Shown: positions 1 through 9,393, numbered from the stretch's first letter. The stretch: 64,000 bases of DNA from a bacterium BRH_c32 (GCA_001516025.1 LOEU01000026.1:62001-126000); one strand, 5' to 3'. Numbers and translations are program-made. The notes: generated by a model not told the origin, from the sequence alone.

Positions 1-143
1 GAGGCAGCCATCATTTCGATAGCGCAGCATGCAAGTCCGAATCCTAACTGCCAAATCGAAGAAAGTCGCGCCCAATTTATTAAATCATCTACTTTAGCTA
101 CAACAATATTACTATCTGAAAATTGTTTATCTAATAAACCCAT
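1..143 (-). CDS. nuoB: NADH-quinone oxidoreductase subunit B, N-terminal part (cut by window edge)
   Basis: Only the first 47 codons are present; the gene runs off the left edge. Read on the minus strand from ATG at 143, the protein contains [20 protein letters not shown] followed by IEMMA. The tandem cysteine motif of NuoB, which helps hold the N2 [4Fe-4S] cluster of complex I, is therefore visible. The start lies 2 bases after the nuoA stop, as in a nuoAB operon. The product is a peripheral-arm subunit on the cytoplasmic face, passing electrons from the Fe-S chain to quinone. The identification is firm; nothing can be said about the missing part. Confidence 0.93.
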   Translation of the reverse strand, partial: MGLLDKQFSDSNIVVAKVDDLINWARLSSIWQLGFGLACCAIEMMAA

Positions 144-145
144 AA

Positions 146-583
146 TTATTCTTTAATTTCTGATGAATTGTCAATTTGTGAATCTTTAATGAAAAGCTTT
201 TTGAGATCAATAGCTTTTGGTTCGGGTCGAGCCCATTGGATATCGCCTTTACGGAATTCATAAGCCATACCGAGTGTAAGAATTAATAGGAATATTAATC
301 CAACGAGAAAACCATAAACTCCATATTCTTTATAAGATAAAGCCCAGGGGAATAGAAGAACTACTTCCACATCGAAGATGAGGAATATAAGGGCGATTAC
401 ATAAAAACGAATATTAAACTTAACCCAAGGAGAACCTACGGGGTCTTCACCGCATTCATAAATTGAGAGTTTTTCCTTTGTTGGACGTTTAGGTCTGATC
501 AATTTAGCAACGAAAAGAGCTACAACCACAAATATTGCTGCCAATAAGATGAAGACAAAAATCTTACCGAATTCTGTTAGCAT
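146..583 (-). CDS. nuoA: NADH-quinone oxidoreductase subunit A
   Basis: A 145-residue membrane protein with three hydrophobic segments (about residues 8-28, 60-82 and 88-108). The family core is visible: [20 protein letters not shown], then [23 protein letters not shown] with the conserved acidic residues in the second helix. NuoA is a small membrane-arm subunit of complex I, near the quinone site and the first proton channel. It is 2 bases upstream of nuoB on the minus strand. Upstream of its ATG I see only a weak ribosome site. The 81 bases between it and cydB hold no clear terminator, so read-through from cydAB is possible. Confidence 0.95.
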   Translation of the reverse strand: MLTEFGKIFVFILLAAIFVVVALFVAKLIRPKRPTKEKLSIYECGEDPVGSPWVKFNIRFYVIALIFLIFDVEVVLLFPWALSYKEYGVYGFLVGLIFLLILTLGMAYEFRKGDIQWARPEPKAIDLKKLFIKDSQIDNSSEIKE

Positions 584-664
584 TTTTAACCGAAATAATT
601 TTGGAAAAATTAATATATACTAATGTTATAGTCAAGAAAATCAGATATAAAGATACAATATTTT

Positions 665-1693
665 TTAATAACTCATTGGAGTTAATTTTACTTTTCCTCT
701 AAAAACCCAATAAATGCTGATAGTATAAGCTAAAACAAACGGTATTCCTATAATAGCGATCGTAAGCATAATGCCTAAAGTTTTTTGAGATGAAGCGGCA
801 TTATATATAGTTAGAGAATATTCAGGATTAGGATTAGAGATAACTATATCGGGGAATAGACCGAGTGCGAATAAAGTCAAAAGTGCGACTATTGATGCGC
901 AAGAGGAGAGGAATGCTAGAAAATATTTCTTTAGATGAATCTCTCTCGGAATATTAGCTATCGCAAGCATATTCAAAACTGCAACAATAAAAAGCAAAGG
1001 AGTTGATTTGAAATGCTCAGTCATGTGAGGTACATAGATAAGAGTGAACATAGTGGTAGTAACATAAGTAATAACGAAGAAAATAATTGTATTATTAATC
1101 CATTTAGTTACTCTCTCTTGAAGATGTCCTTCGGTTTTCATTGCGAGATAGATTGAACCGTGCATCATAAAAAGGGCAACGGTAGTAATCCCTACCAAAA
1201 TAGCATAAGGATTTAGAAGACCTAAGAAAGTGCCTTGAAATTCTTTATCGGCACCGAGAGGAATTCCTTGAATTATATTGCCAAGTGCTACTCCCATAAG
1301 AAGTGCAATCAGAATACTTGAAACAGAGAAAGCAATATCCCAACTTTTGCGCCACCAAGCCATCGGTTGTTTGCTTCTGAATTCGATAGCTACGGCGCGG
1401 AAGATAAGGACGAATAACAGAAGCATAAAGGCGGTATAAAAACCGGAGAAGACAGTGGCATAGACATGCGGGAAAGCGGCAAAGAGAGCACCTCCGCCTG
1501 TTACAAGCCACACTTCATTTCCATCCCATACGGGACCGATAGAATTTATTAGAATTCTTCTATCCTCATCTTCATTAACGAAAAGATGTAAAGAGCCGAC
1601 TCCGAGATCGAATCCGTCTAAGATAGCATAGCCGGCTAATAAAACTCCAATGAGTATGAACCAAATTGTATTTAAATCAAAAGTAAATTCCAT
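665..1693 (-). CDS. cydB: cytochrome bd ubiquinol oxidase subunit II
   Basis: A 342-residue polytopic protein with the CydB N-terminal signature FILIGVLLAGYAILDGFDLG, followed by GPVWDGNEVWLVTGGGALFA. CydB forms with CydA the cytochrome bd quinol oxidase, a high-affinity terminal oxidase of the inner membrane. The start ATG at 1693 has an AGGAG ribosome site about nine bases upstream. It begins 4 bases after the cydA stop, so the two are co-transcribed. The length is a little under the common 360-380 residues. It makes sense beside complex I genes in an organism meeting low oxygen. Confidence 0.95.
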   Translation of the reverse strand: MEFTFDLNTIWFILIGVLLAGYAILDGFDLGVGSLHLFVNEDEDRRILINSIGPVWDGNEVWLVTGGGALFAAFPHVYATVFSGFYTAFMLLLFVLIFRAVAIEFRSKQPMAWWRKSWDIAFSVSSILIALLMGVALGNIIQGIPLGADKEFQGTFLGLLNPYAILVGITTVALFMMHGSIYLAMKTEGHLQERVTKWINNTIIFFVITYVTTTMFTLIYVPHMTEHFKSTPLLFIVAVLNMLAIANIPREIHLKKYFLAFLSSCASIVALLTLFALGLFPDIVISNPNPEYSLTIYNAASSQKTLGIMLTIAIIGIPFVLAYTISIYWVFRGKVKLTPMSY

Positions 1694-1697
1694 TTTC

Positions 1698-3080
1698 TTA
1701 TTCTCCTATGTTTCTATCTAAGACAGTTTTTTTATGCTCATATTCGGATGGAATTGTTTCAGGGTGATCCGGTCCATGTTGAATCTTTTCATTCAATAGA
1801 TAAATAAATAGGATAAACAAGAGTAAATAAATAAGTCCGAACAGAATTAATGAAAAAACAATTTGACTGCTTTCAACCGCTTTAGAGAGTGCTTCAGAGG
1901 TTCGAAGCAAGTTATAAACTATCCAAGGTTGTCTCCCCACTTCCGCAGATATCCAGCCGAGTTGATTAGCTAATTGCGGACCAAGCACGGAAAATACTAA
2001 AACATATAAGAACCATTTATGATCGAACAGTTTTTTGCGCCACCAAAGGAAGATAGAAAAAAGTGAAATGGCTATAAGAGTAAAACCGATAGCAACCATC
2101 AGGTGATATGATTGAAAAACAATATTAACGGGTGGAATATCATTATTATTAAAAGCATTCAGTCCTGTAACCGGTTTATGAGAATCACCGTATATAAGAT
2201 AGCTAAGCAGTCCGGGTATAGCCACTCCGAATTTCACTTCTTGATTTTTTTCATTAACCCATCCGAAAAGATAAAGAGGAGCTGCTGCCGATGAATCAAA
2301 ATGAGCTTCAAATGCGGCAAGTTTTGCCGGCTGTGTTTTAGAAATACCTACTGCACTTTGGTGTCCAGTAAATAATTGAAACAGGGAAGCGAATGTAGCG
2401 ACAATAAGAGCAATCTTAATAGAATTTTTTGCAAAATCGATATGACGTTTTTTTAATAGATAATATGCACTAACGCTTATTACGAGGAAAGCACCTGCAA
2501 GCCAAGCACCCGATAAAGTATGCGAAAGTCTTTCCATCGAAGAGGGATTAAAAACCATTCCCCAGAAATCGGTAATCTCGGCACGAGCATTTAATCCTTC
2601 GCCAACGATATGGTAACCTGCGGGAGTTTGCTGCCATGAATTAGCAACTACAATCCATACTGCACTCATCATAGCTCCGAGAGCAACCATTATAGTCGAA
2701 AAGAAATGGACTCTTGGAGAAACCTTTTCCCAACCGAAAACAAGGATTGCAAGGAAACCGGATTCGAGAAAGAATGCAAATATACCTTCTGCTGCAAGTG
2801 CACTTCCGAAAACATCGCCTACAAAACGAGAATATGTAGCCCAGTTAGTGCCAAATTCAAATTCCATAACTATACCGGTGGCAACTCCGAGAGCGAAGGT
2901 GAGGGCGAAAATTTTTACCCAGAACTTAGTCATTTTTTCAAAAAGTGGATTTTTTGTTTTGAGATACATACCTTCCATAATTACAAGGATTACACCGAGA
3001 CCGATACTAAGAGGGGGATAGATATAATGGAAACCGATTGTAAAAGCGAATTGAAGACGTGCCAAAATTTCTGTGGACAT
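1698..3080 (-). CDS. cydA: cytochrome bd ubiquinol oxidase subunit I
   Basis: The haem-bearing subunit of cytochrome bd oxidase. The sequence shows an axial-histidine region near the N-terminus (RLQFAFTIGFHYIYPPLSIG), a short Q loop around GHQSAVGISKTQPAKLAAFE where quinol is oxidised, and the family motif GRQPW (EVGRQPWIVYNLLRT). At 460 residues with a short Q loop it resembles the CydA found outside Escherichia. I place the start at ATG 3080 because GGAG lies five bases upstream; a GTG at 3086 would sit on top of that ribosome site. It is the first gene of cydAB and diverges from the SPOR gene, with about 80 bases for both promoters. Confidence 0.95.
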   Translation of the reverse strand: MSTEILARLQFAFTIGFHYIYPPLSIGLGVILVIMEGMYLKTKNPLFEKMTKFWVKIFALTFALGVATGIVMEFEFGTNWATYSRFVGDVFGSALAAEGIFAFFLESGFLAILVFGWEKVSPRVHFFSTIMVALGAMMSAVWIVVANSWQQTPAGYHIVGEGLNARAEITDFWGMVFNPSSMERLSHTLSGAWLAGAFLVISVSAYYLLKKRHIDFAKNSIKIALIVATFASLFQLFTGHQSAVGISKTQPAKLAAFEAHFDSSAAAPLYLFGWVNEKNQEVKFGVAIPGLLSYLIYGDSHKPVTGLNAFNNNDIPPVNIVFQSYHLMVAIGFTLIAISLFSIFLWWRKKLFDHKWFLYVLVFSVLGPQLANQLGWISAEVGRQPWIVYNLLRTSEALSKAVESSQIVFSLILFGLIYLLLFILFIYLLNEKIQHGPDHPETIPSEYEHKKTVLDRNIGE

Positions 3081-3162
3081 TTTCACTCCAAATTAATTTA
3101 TTACTGTAAGAATTGAACAATTTTTGTAAATTTGAAAATCAATCTATTAAGATAAAGAATTA

Positions 3163-4338
3163 ATGAGAAAATTAAATATTGTTTTTATTCTTGCTCTCCT
3201 TTTTGCCGGTAATGTTTATGGGCAGAAATGGCTGAATGTTTTCGAAGATGAAAGGCAGATAGCAAATATCGATACTTCTTCGATTAAACAATATGAGAAT
3301 CAAATCTCTTTATTGAGTATTATAATTTATAAAACTCCGCAACAAATTAGTAATATAAATGAAGAAGTGAAAATTGTAAAATCGCAGTTACTCTTTAATT
3401 CATTCTTGAGGAAGTATAATGTAATCGGAGTATTATATTATAACGAGAAGAATAAAATAGTAGGTGAATCGAACCTTCCATCATTTTCATTAAATAATGA
3501 AAATTTATCTGTACCGATTGAAAACTCTCCTATAATGAGTGCGATTTATAATAAGTGTGTCGATATACTTGGGGGCAGTCTCACAAAAGTTAAAATCTTT
3601 AAAGAACCTGAACCTGTTGCTGCGAAAAAGGACACGACAAAAAAAGCGATTGATAAAAAAGAGATTGACAGTAAAAATGCAAGCGGAAATGAATTAGCAA
3701 AAAATGACGATTCAAAAAATGAAGCATTAAAAAATGCTTCCGAAAATAATGCTTCTACTAAAAACGATGCTTCAAAAAGTAACTCTTCAGATGCGGGAAT
3801 AAATGCTGATAATAGTGCTGTATTGGAGCCGGTAGTATTTTCTGAATTAAGCAAAGATTTAGTAAAGACGATTGAAGACAAATCAAGTCCGGAAGAAATA
3901 TTAAAGAAAAATGTTGAGAATAATAAAGAGAAATATCCTGAAATTAGTGTAGAAAAGAATACTGATGAAACTCCGAAAGCTGCAAATGAGAAAATGAACA
4001 TTAAGATAAATAATGAATCTCAACAATTACCAAAGACAAAATTACCCGATATAAAAATTGCACCGGCAAAGAAAAGTAATTCAACCGAGTATCAATCTGA
4101 AAACGAGACAAATCCGGAAGGAGTTATATTTACTGATGGGAATTTATATTGTTTCCAAATTTCGAGTTGGAAGAATAAAGCTACCGCAGAAAGTGAAGCC
4201 GATAAACTAATGGCTGCCGGACACAAAGCGTATGTTCAAGAAGCATATATAGATGAACGCAGAGGAACTTGGTACAGAGTAAGAATCGGTTTTTTCAATT
4301 CACTTCAAGAAGCAAAAGACTACCAGAATAATCTATAA
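3163..4338 (+). CDS. secreted SPOR-domain protein with low-complexity linker
   Basis: A 391-residue protein. Residues 1-20 (ending NVYGQ) are a signal peptide. Residues 20-145 form a globular domain I do not recognise. Residues 150-320 are a Lys/Asn/Ser/Glu-rich, probably disordered linker with repeated short ASKN/NDAS-like stretches. Residues 323-391 are a SPOR domain (FQISSWKNKATAESEADKL, then WYRVRIGFFNSLQEAKDY). SPOR domains bind peptidoglycan stripped of its stem peptides, typically at division septa, so a periplasmic envelope role is likely. It diverges from cydA. The linker creates a long antisense open frame that I regard as spurious. Confidence 0.8.
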   Translation: MRKLNIVFILALLFAGNVYGQKWLNVFEDERQIANIDTSSIKQYENQISLLSIIIYKTPQQISNINEEVKIVKSQLLFNSFLRKYNVIGVLYYNEKNKIVGESNLPSFSLNNENLSVPIENSPIMSAIYNKCVDILGGSLTKVKIFKEPEPVAAKKDTTKKAIDKKEIDSKNASGNELAKNDDSKNEALKNASENNASTKNDASKSNSSDAGINADNSAVLEPVVFSELSKDLVKTIEDKSSPEEILKKNVENNKEKYPEISVEKNTDETPKAANEKMNIKINNESQQLPKTKLPDIKIAPAKKSNSTEYQSENETNPEGVIFTDGNLYCFQISSWKNKATAESEADKLMAAGHKAYVQEAYIDERRGTWYRVRIGFFNSLQEAKDYQNNL

Positions 4339-4352
4339 TAAAAAATTCGTAG

Positions 4353-4384
4353 GTCATTAATAATTGTATGGATTATTAATGGAC
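4353..4384 (+). repeat. inverted repeat ahead of msrB
   Basis: CATTAATAAT (4355-4364) pairs perfectly with ATTATTAATG (4372-4381) around a 7-base loop, and flanking GTC/GAC extends the stem past one bulged G. It is AT-only in the core and followed by ATTTTGTC. It could be a weak terminator for the SPOR gene or a structure in the msrB leader; its end is only about 20 bases before the msrB start. Confidence 0.5.
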
Positions 4385-4404
4385 ATTTTGTCATATTATT
4401 CACT

Positions 4405-4902
4405 ATGAAAAAAATAATTTTACTTATAGCTATATTGACCGGATGTACACAGCCGGAAATTAATCATCAAAAAGATGAGGTGAGGATTATGGAAAAAATC
4501 GAGAAAACCGATGCCGAATGGAAGGAGCAATTAACTCCTAAGCAGTATGAAGTAGCCCGCCAAAAGGGAACGGAGAGACCATTTACGGGTGAGTATTGGA
4601 ATAATTTTGACGATGGTAAATATAGATGTATAGGATGCGGAGAAGTGTTATTTACATCAGATACAAAGTATGATGCGGGATGCGGATGGCCCAGTTTTAC
4701 CGCTGCTGAAAATGATAGTATGATTGAAGAAAAAATCGACAGAAGTCATTTTATGGAAAGGACAGAGGTGGTTTGCAAAAAATGTGGTGCTCATCTTGGG
4801 CATTTATTTGATGATGGACCGCAGCCGACCGGACTAAGATATTGTATTAATTCGGCATCATTAAAATTTGATAAAAGCGATAAGAACGAGGAAACTAAAT
4901 AG
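4405..4902 (+). CDS. msrB: peptide-methionine (R)-S-oxide reductase, lipoprotein form
   Basis: Repairs R-methionine sulfoxide in oxidised proteins. The 165-residue product has a lipoprotein signal (lipobox ILTGC, Cys14), zinc-binding pairs C75xxC78 and C124xxC127, the GCGWPSF substrate loop, and catalytic Cys147 in RYCINSAS. The first ATG has no ribosome site that I can see. An in-frame ATG at 4489 (Met29) is preceded by a strong GAGGTGAGG site and would give a complete cytoplasmic enzyme. So the gene may make an envelope form, a cytoplasmic form, or both. Its 3' end overlaps the convergent EamA gene by 8 bases. Confidence 0.92.
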   Translation: MKKIILLIAILTGCTQPEINHQKDEVRIMEKIEKTDAEWKEQLTPKQYEVARQKGTERPFTGEYWNNFDDGKYRCIGCGEVLFTSDTKYDAGCGWPSFTAAENDSMIEEKIDRSHFMERTEVVCKKCGAHLGHLFDDGPQPTGLRYCINSASLKFDKSDKNEETK

Positions 4903-5809
4903 GTCTTGGGCTTTTTGATAGTTTCACTCCGCTTACTCTAATAATGCTAATTAGTAAAATCGCTACTCCGAACCATTGAACAACGGAAAGAATATTTTTA
5001 TGAATAAAATATTCGAGTATTACGGCGGTTAGTGGGAATGCGAGTTCGCAAATTGTGGCTACCGATGCTGAAATTCTTTTAAGACCATAGTAATAAAAAA
5101 CGATTGCAACTCCTCCTGTACTTAAAGCGATAACTAAAAATATTATCCATTGATGAAAATTAATTTGTGATACAGAAGCAAAATCGTTCGCAAATAAATT
5201 AATAGTAAGCATTATAAGAGCAGTGATTGAGAAGCGGAGATAAGTGCCTGTTTCGTATGAGACATTTTTAAGAGCGCGTTTCGAAAGGACGGTAGAAGAG
5301 CCGAAACTAGCTGCGGCAATTATTGATAGACTTGCTGCAATAACTGTTTTATCACCGGTTGTTAAAATAGGAAGTTTAATACCGAACGTCATTAAATAAG
5401 CACCAAGAATAGCGAGAGATGCCCAAAAGAAAAATTCTTTAGGAAGTCTTTCTTTAAGAAAGAGAGCTGCGAAAGTGAGCGCAAAAACCGGTTGAAGTTT
5501 TTGGATTAAGATAACGACAGAAAGATTGACAAAATTTACATAAAACAGTGCTTTGGTTATTGCCATTGTTCCGATAGCACCGCCGAGCAGACCAACGCCA
5601 ATAAAAGCAAGCCAATCTTTCAATTCCAATTGCTTAATTGATTTTAGTCTTAAAACTAAAATAGGTGTAAGGAGAATTGCAACGATAGAAGTTTCTATCA
5701 ATACTACTAATGGAACCGGTAGGTTGTATAATGCGGGACGAAGAATAATTCCATCGATACCCCAGAGAGAAGCAGCAATAATTACAAAAACCGGTGCGAA
5801 TTTATTCAT
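4895..5809 (-). CDS. EamA/DMT-family transporter
   Basis: A 304-residue inner-membrane protein with about ten hydrophobic segments in two EamA repeats (roughly residues 5-140 and 155-295). It carries typical DMT features such as [20 protein letters not shown] and [15 protein letters not shown], the end of the first repeat. The family exports metabolites, amino acids or drugs; the substrate cannot be read from sequence. The ATG at 5809 has an AGGA ribosome site. It is monocistronic, convergent with msrB and divergent from the rhodanese gene. Confidence 0.85.
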   Translation of the reverse strand: MNKFAPVFVIIAASLWGIDGIILRPALYNLPVPLVVLIETSIVAILLTPILVLRLKSIKQLELKDWLAFIGVGLLGGAIGTMAITKALFYVNFVNLSVVILIQKLQPVFALTFAALFLKERLPKEFFFWASLAILGAYLMTFGIKLPILTTGDKTVIAASLSIIAAASFGSSTVLSKRALKNVSYETGTYLRFSITALIMLTINLFANDFASVSQINFHQWIIFLVIALSTGGVAIVFYYYGLKRISASVATICELAFPLTAVILEYFIHKNILSVVQWFGVAILLISIIRVSGVKLSKSPRPI

Positions 5810-6001
5810 TTGGAATTCCTTTATTCAAAGCAAAATGGGGGTAATTGATAAAATAGCTGAACGTAAAAATAAATAAAAAGATAGGCTTAGTGAAGTGAAA
5901 TCTCTAAATGAATCAAGAATCTAAGGAAATTTAAAAAGAATAGTAGTATTTTCTTTATGATTTAGAACAATATAAAAAATGTAAAAGGAAAGGAATCAAG
6001 A

Positions 6002-6865
6002 ATGAAAAAGATAAATGAAAGAGGTTATTTCAATCCCGATGTATTAGTAACCACGGATTGGGTAAACGAAAATATAGATAATAAGGAGATAAGAATAATT
6101 GAATCAAATGAAGACCCGTTGCTTTATTCTACCGGTCATATTCCCGGAGCGGTTCAGATCGATTGGACAAATGATTTGAATCATCAAGTCGTTCGAGATT
6201 ACATAGGCAGGGATGATTTTGAAAAACTTATGAGTAAAAATGGTATTACTAATAATATAACCGTAATTTTTTATGGTGATAAAAGTAATTGGTGGGCATC
6301 CTATGCTTTTTGGGTATTTCAGTTATTTGGACATACAAAAGCAAAACTCATGGATGGAGGAAGATTAAAATGGGAAAAGGAGGGGAGAAAACTAACGAGA
6401 GATATCCCGCATTATCCTGAGACACAATATAAATCAAAGCCGAGAAACGATTCTGATTATCGAGCATACAGAGAAGATGTAGTAGCACATATTAAACATG
6501 GATTGCCTTTAATTGACGTAAGAAGTCCGGAGGAATTTTCAGGTAAAAGACTTCACATGCCCGATTATCCGAATGAAGGAGCTCTGAGAGGAGGTCATAT
6601 ACCGGGCGCTATTAATATTCCATGGGCTAAAGCAATTAATCCTGAAGATGGCTCTTTTTTGGACGCTGATCAATTAAACGAACTATATATTACCGAAAAT
6701 AATCTAAATGAAAATGATGAATTAATTGCATACTGCCGTATTGGAGAAAGAAGCAGCCATTCATGGTTTGTTTTGAAATATTTACTCGGATTCAATAATA
6801 TTAAAAATTATGACGGAAGTTGGACTGAATGGGGTAATTCGGTAGGACTTCCTATTCAAAAATGA
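6002..6865 (+). CDS. thiosulfate/3-mercaptopyruvate sulfurtransferase (two rhodanese domains)
   Basis: A 287-residue protein with an inactive N-terminal rhodanese domain (about residues 15-130) and an active C-terminal one (about 160-285). The active Cys245 sits in [20 protein letters not shown], the loop type of thiosulfate sulfurtransferases (CRxGxR) rather than the CGSGVTA-like loop of mercaptopyruvate enzymes. It moves sulfane sulfur to thiol acceptors. A SufE gene follows 4 bases later, so the pair may supply sulfur for Fe-S cluster building; that link is inference. The ribosome site GGAAAGGAA is good. There is no signal peptide, so it is cytoplasmic. Confidence 0.9.
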   Translation: MKKINERGYFNPDVLVTTDWVNENIDNKEIRIIESNEDPLLYSTGHIPGAVQIDWTNDLNHQVVRDYIGRDDFEKLMSKNGITNNITVIFYGDKSNWWASYAFWVFQLFGHTKAKLMDGGRLKWEKEGRKLTRDIPHYPETQYKSKPRNDSDYRAYREDVVAHIKHGLPLIDVRSPEEFSGKRLHMPDYPNEGALRGGHIPGAINIPWAKAINPEDGSFLDADQLNELYITENNLNENDELIAYCRIGERSSHSWFVLKYLLGFNNIKNYDGSWTEWGNSVGLPIQK

Positions 6866-6869
6866 GTTA

Positions 6870-7304
6870 ATGATGATTGATAAATTAGAAAAAATAGTTT
6901 CATTTTTTGAGAAGATGGATAATCAAGAGAAGATAAATTACTTGATTGATTATTCGGAAAGATTTAAGGAAGTGCCTGAATCTATTGCCTCAAAACCATA
7001 TCCCAAAGAAAATAAGGTGGAATATTGTGAATCGGGAGTTTATGTTTGGATAGTTATTAATCCAGACAGAACTCCCAAATTCTATTTCCATATCGAGAAT
7101 CCACACGGTGTTTCTGCAATGGCACTCTGTTCAATTCTTGATGAAGGATTAGAAGAAGCAAAGTTAAATGATATATTGAATTTGGATACGGAAATTGTAT
7201 ATAAAATTTTCGGGCACAATTTATCTATGGGAAAGAATCTTGGACTTATAGGAATTATTCAAATGATTCAGAGACAAGTTAAGCAATTGACTGCTGATTC
7301 TTAG
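6870..7304 (+). CDS. sufE: SufE-family sulfur acceptor
   Basis: A 144-residue SufE-fold protein. The acceptor cysteine is Cys53 in KVEYCESGVYVWI, and the C-terminal family block FGHNLSMGKNLGLIGIIQMI is present. SufE accepts persulfide from the cysteine desulfurase SufS and passes it to the SufBCD scaffold. No other suf gene is in the window; instead it follows a rhodanese gene with a 4-base gap, suggesting sulfur hand-over between the two. Adjacent ATG codons at 6870 and 6873 are equally plausible starts. The 3' end overlaps the convergent MATE gene by 26 bases. Confidence 0.88.
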   Translation: MMIDKLEKIVSFFEKMDNQEKINYLIDYSERFKEVPESIASKPYPKENKVEYCESGVYVWIVINPDRTPKFYFHIENPHGVSAMALCSILDEGLEEAKLNDILNLDTEIVYKIFGHNLSMGKNLGLIGIIQMIQRQVKQLTADS

Positions 7305-8634
7305 CAAAAAGAAGTTGGTCTGTTTTTGTTTTGAATCTAATAACTAAAAGAATTGCGAGTATAGTCAATCCGATTGAAAGTCCGATCCAGATGCCAATAG
7401 CCCCCATCTCTAAATAAAATCCGAAAAACAAACCGGCAGGTATTCCGAATAGCCAGTAAGCAGCGAAGCTGAGATAAAGAGGAATTTTAACATCTGTTAA
7501 TCCGCGCAAGATACCGAGTCCGGTAGCTTGTGTCCCATCGGATAACTGAAAGAATCCGGCAATTATAAAAAGATTTGCTGCTAATAGAATGACTTCTTTT
7601 TCATTAATAAAAATCAATGGCAAAAAGTCTCTAAATGAAATAAAAATTACTGCAAATACAGACATTATAGAAACCGATAATACTAATGAAGTATAGCCGG
7701 CTTTTTTTACTTCATCAATTTTACCTTCACCTAAGAAATTACCCACTCTGATGGTTCCCGCAGATGAAATTCCAAGAATTAACATATAAGTTAGGGAAGC
7801 AAGTGATATGGCGATTTGATGTGCTGCCAAGGGGACCTTACCAAGCCAACCGATCATAATAGCGGAGAATGAGAAAGCAGCTACTTCAAAAAGGTATTGC
7901 AATCCGGTAGGGATTCCGATACTTATAATTTTTTTTATTATAGATAGATCAAATAATCTAAAGTTTAATCCCGGTGAATAGATAGCAACTTTATCATATC
8001 GAAATACGAAGAACATCAATGATAGAGCCATAAGAGTGCGTGTGATAGTGGTTGCATAACCTGCACCATCTAAACCCATTGGTTCTATTCCAAATTTACC
8101 GAAAATAAAAACCCAGTTAGCAAATGCATTAAAAAAATTAGCTCCAATGGCGATATACATTGGAGGATTAGGAAGCGAAAGTCCTTCAAGGAATTGCCTA
8201 TAAGTTTGGAATATTAAAAATGGGATAACCGAGAGAGTAATAATTCTCAAATAGCTAATCGCGAATCCTACCACATCTACCGGCTGATTCATAAAAGGAA
8301 TTAGAAAAGAAACTATCCAAAGTGTAGCAACAATAATAATTGCAGTAACTAAGTTTACGATTAATGAGTTATTAAGAAGAACTCCGGCGCGATCGTTAGT
8401 TTTAGAACCGATAGCAATAGCGATAAGAGGAGTGAGGGCATAAGAGACCCCGATTCCAAAAACCAGAACTAAGAAAAAGAGACTATTAACGAGAGAAGCT
8501 GCTGCCAAAGATGCAGAACCGATTTTTCCAACCATTAAACTATCTACAACACCGAGCATTACATGACCAAGCTGACCTATTGCGATAGGAAGCGAAAGTG
8601 TCATAGTTTCTTTTAGGTGTCTTTTGAAGTTCAT
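7279..8634 (-). CDS. MATE-family multidrug/Na+ efflux transporter
   Basis: A 451-residue protein with about twelve hydrophobic segments arranged as two MatE repeats. Recognisable family stretches are LPIAIGQLGHVMLGVVDSLM in the first repeat and GIPTGLQYLFEVAAFSFSAI in the second. The family exports cationic drugs or metabolites using Na+ or H+; specificity is not readable. It is a single gene on the minus strand, convergent with sufE and diverging from hsp20. Confidence 0.9.
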   Translation of the reverse strand: MNFKRHLKETMTLSLPIAIGQLGHVMLGVVDSLMVGKIGSASLAAASLVNSLFFLVLVFGIGVSYALTPLIAIAIGSKTNDRAGVLLNNSLIVNLVTAIIIVATLWIVSFLIPFMNQPVDVVGFAISYLRIITLSVIPFLIFQTYRQFLEGLSLPNPPMYIAIGANFFNAFANWVFIFGKFGIEPMGLDGAGYATTITRTLMALSLMFFVFRYDKVAIYSPGLNFRLFDLSIIKKIISIGIPTGLQYLFEVAAFSFSAIMIGWLGKVPLAAHQIAISLASLTYMLILGISSAGTIRVGNFLGEGKIDEVKKAGYTSLVLSVSIMSVFAVIFISFRDFLPLIFINEKEVILLAANLFIIAGFFQLSDGTQATGLGILRGLTDVKIPLYLSFAAYWLFGIPAGLFFGFYLEMGAIGIWIGLSIGLTILAILLVIRFKTKTDQLLFAKNQQSIA

Positions 8635-8934
8635 TATCTCTTATCTTTGGTAAACGAGCAGTAAAAATACAACGAAAATCGAGAGAAAAGAAATAGATTT
8701 TGAATAATGTTAGCTATCTACGATGTCGTAAAATTGTCGCATAATATGCTTATATGACTTCATAATATCATAAATGACAAATTATATGACAATATAGAAG
8801 CGTGGCTTGAGAAAAGGCTTAAATCTGCTAACTCCTTATAAATAAATAAGTTATAGCAATTAAATTAATTGGCACGGAATTGTATTATATATAGACAAAA
8901 GTTAAACAAACATATAAACAAAATGGAGGTAGCA
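8635..8934. other. intergenic region upstream of MATE and hsp20 genes
   Basis: Three hundred bases between divergent genes with no convincing small gene. It contains three direct copies of TAWATGAC at 8751, 8771 and 8783 and a purine-rich hsp20 leader with GGAGGT at 8925-8930. A CTTGAGA at about 8806 resembles a heat-shock -35, but no matching -10 lies at the right distance. No CIRCE element (TTAGCACTC-N9-GAGTGCTAA) is present. Confidence 0.5.
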
Positions 8935-9393
8935 ATGACCTTATTAAGATATAACCCGGCAAGAGAATTTTACAATACCGAAAGAGAATTTAGTAAATTC
9001 TTTAATTCAATCGGTGAAATGCTTAGCAAAAATTCAGATCCGGATTCAGAATCTTCATTATCGAACTGGATGCCACTAACTGATATAACAGAAGATAAAA
9101 ATCACTATCAGTTACATGTTGATTTACCGGGCATCAAAAAAGAAGACGTAAAGATTTCTTTCAATAACGGACGTTTATCGATTAGCGGCGAGAGAAAAAG
9201 TGAATTCGAATCTAAAGATACACAAAGCCATAGAATAGAAAGAGCTTACGGTAAATTCTATCGTTCATTCAGTCTTCCTGAATTAATTGTAGAAGATAAG
9301 ATAGAAGCAGAATTCATTGATGGTCAATTGAAAATATCAATACCAAAAGCAGAAGAAGCAAAACCAAAAGAAATAGAAATTAAAGTGAAATAA
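8935..9393 (+). CDS. small heat shock protein, Hsp20/alpha-crystallin family
   Basis: A 152-residue ATP-independent holdase. It contains the alpha-crystallin domain from about residue 40 to 140 (YQLHVDLPGIKKEDVKISF, then GRLSISGERKSEF) and a C-terminal IEI motif of the IxI type used for oligomer assembly. I set the start at ATG 8935 because GGAGGT lies at 8925-8930; a 22-residue upstream extension in the same frame has no ribosome site and does not look like the family. It is followed by a strong terminator and then htpG, so the two chaperones are separate transcripts. Confidence 0.93.
   Translation: MTLLRYNPAREFYNTEREFSKFFNSIGEMLSKNSDPDSESSLSNWMPLTDITEDKNHYQLHVDLPGIKKEDVKISFNNGRLSISGERKSEFESKDTQSHRIERAYGKFYRSFSLPELIVEDKIEAEFIDGQLKISIPKAEEAKPKEIEIKVK

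Noticed and set aside
3546-4001. 151-codon open frame antisense to the SPOR gene
   Set aside because: It mirrors the low-complexity Lys/Glu/Asn linker of the sense gene (Phe/Ser-rich product), has no homology-like motifs and no ribosome site.
8806-8843. Possible heat-shock sigma promoter before hsp20 (CTTGAGA ... TATAAA)
   Set aside because: The spacing of about 25 bases is too long for a sigma-32-type or primary-sigma promoter.
8869-8934. N-terminal extension of hsp20 by 22 residues
   Set aside because: No ribosome site; GGAGGT is placed for the ATG at 8935 and the extra residues do not resemble the family.
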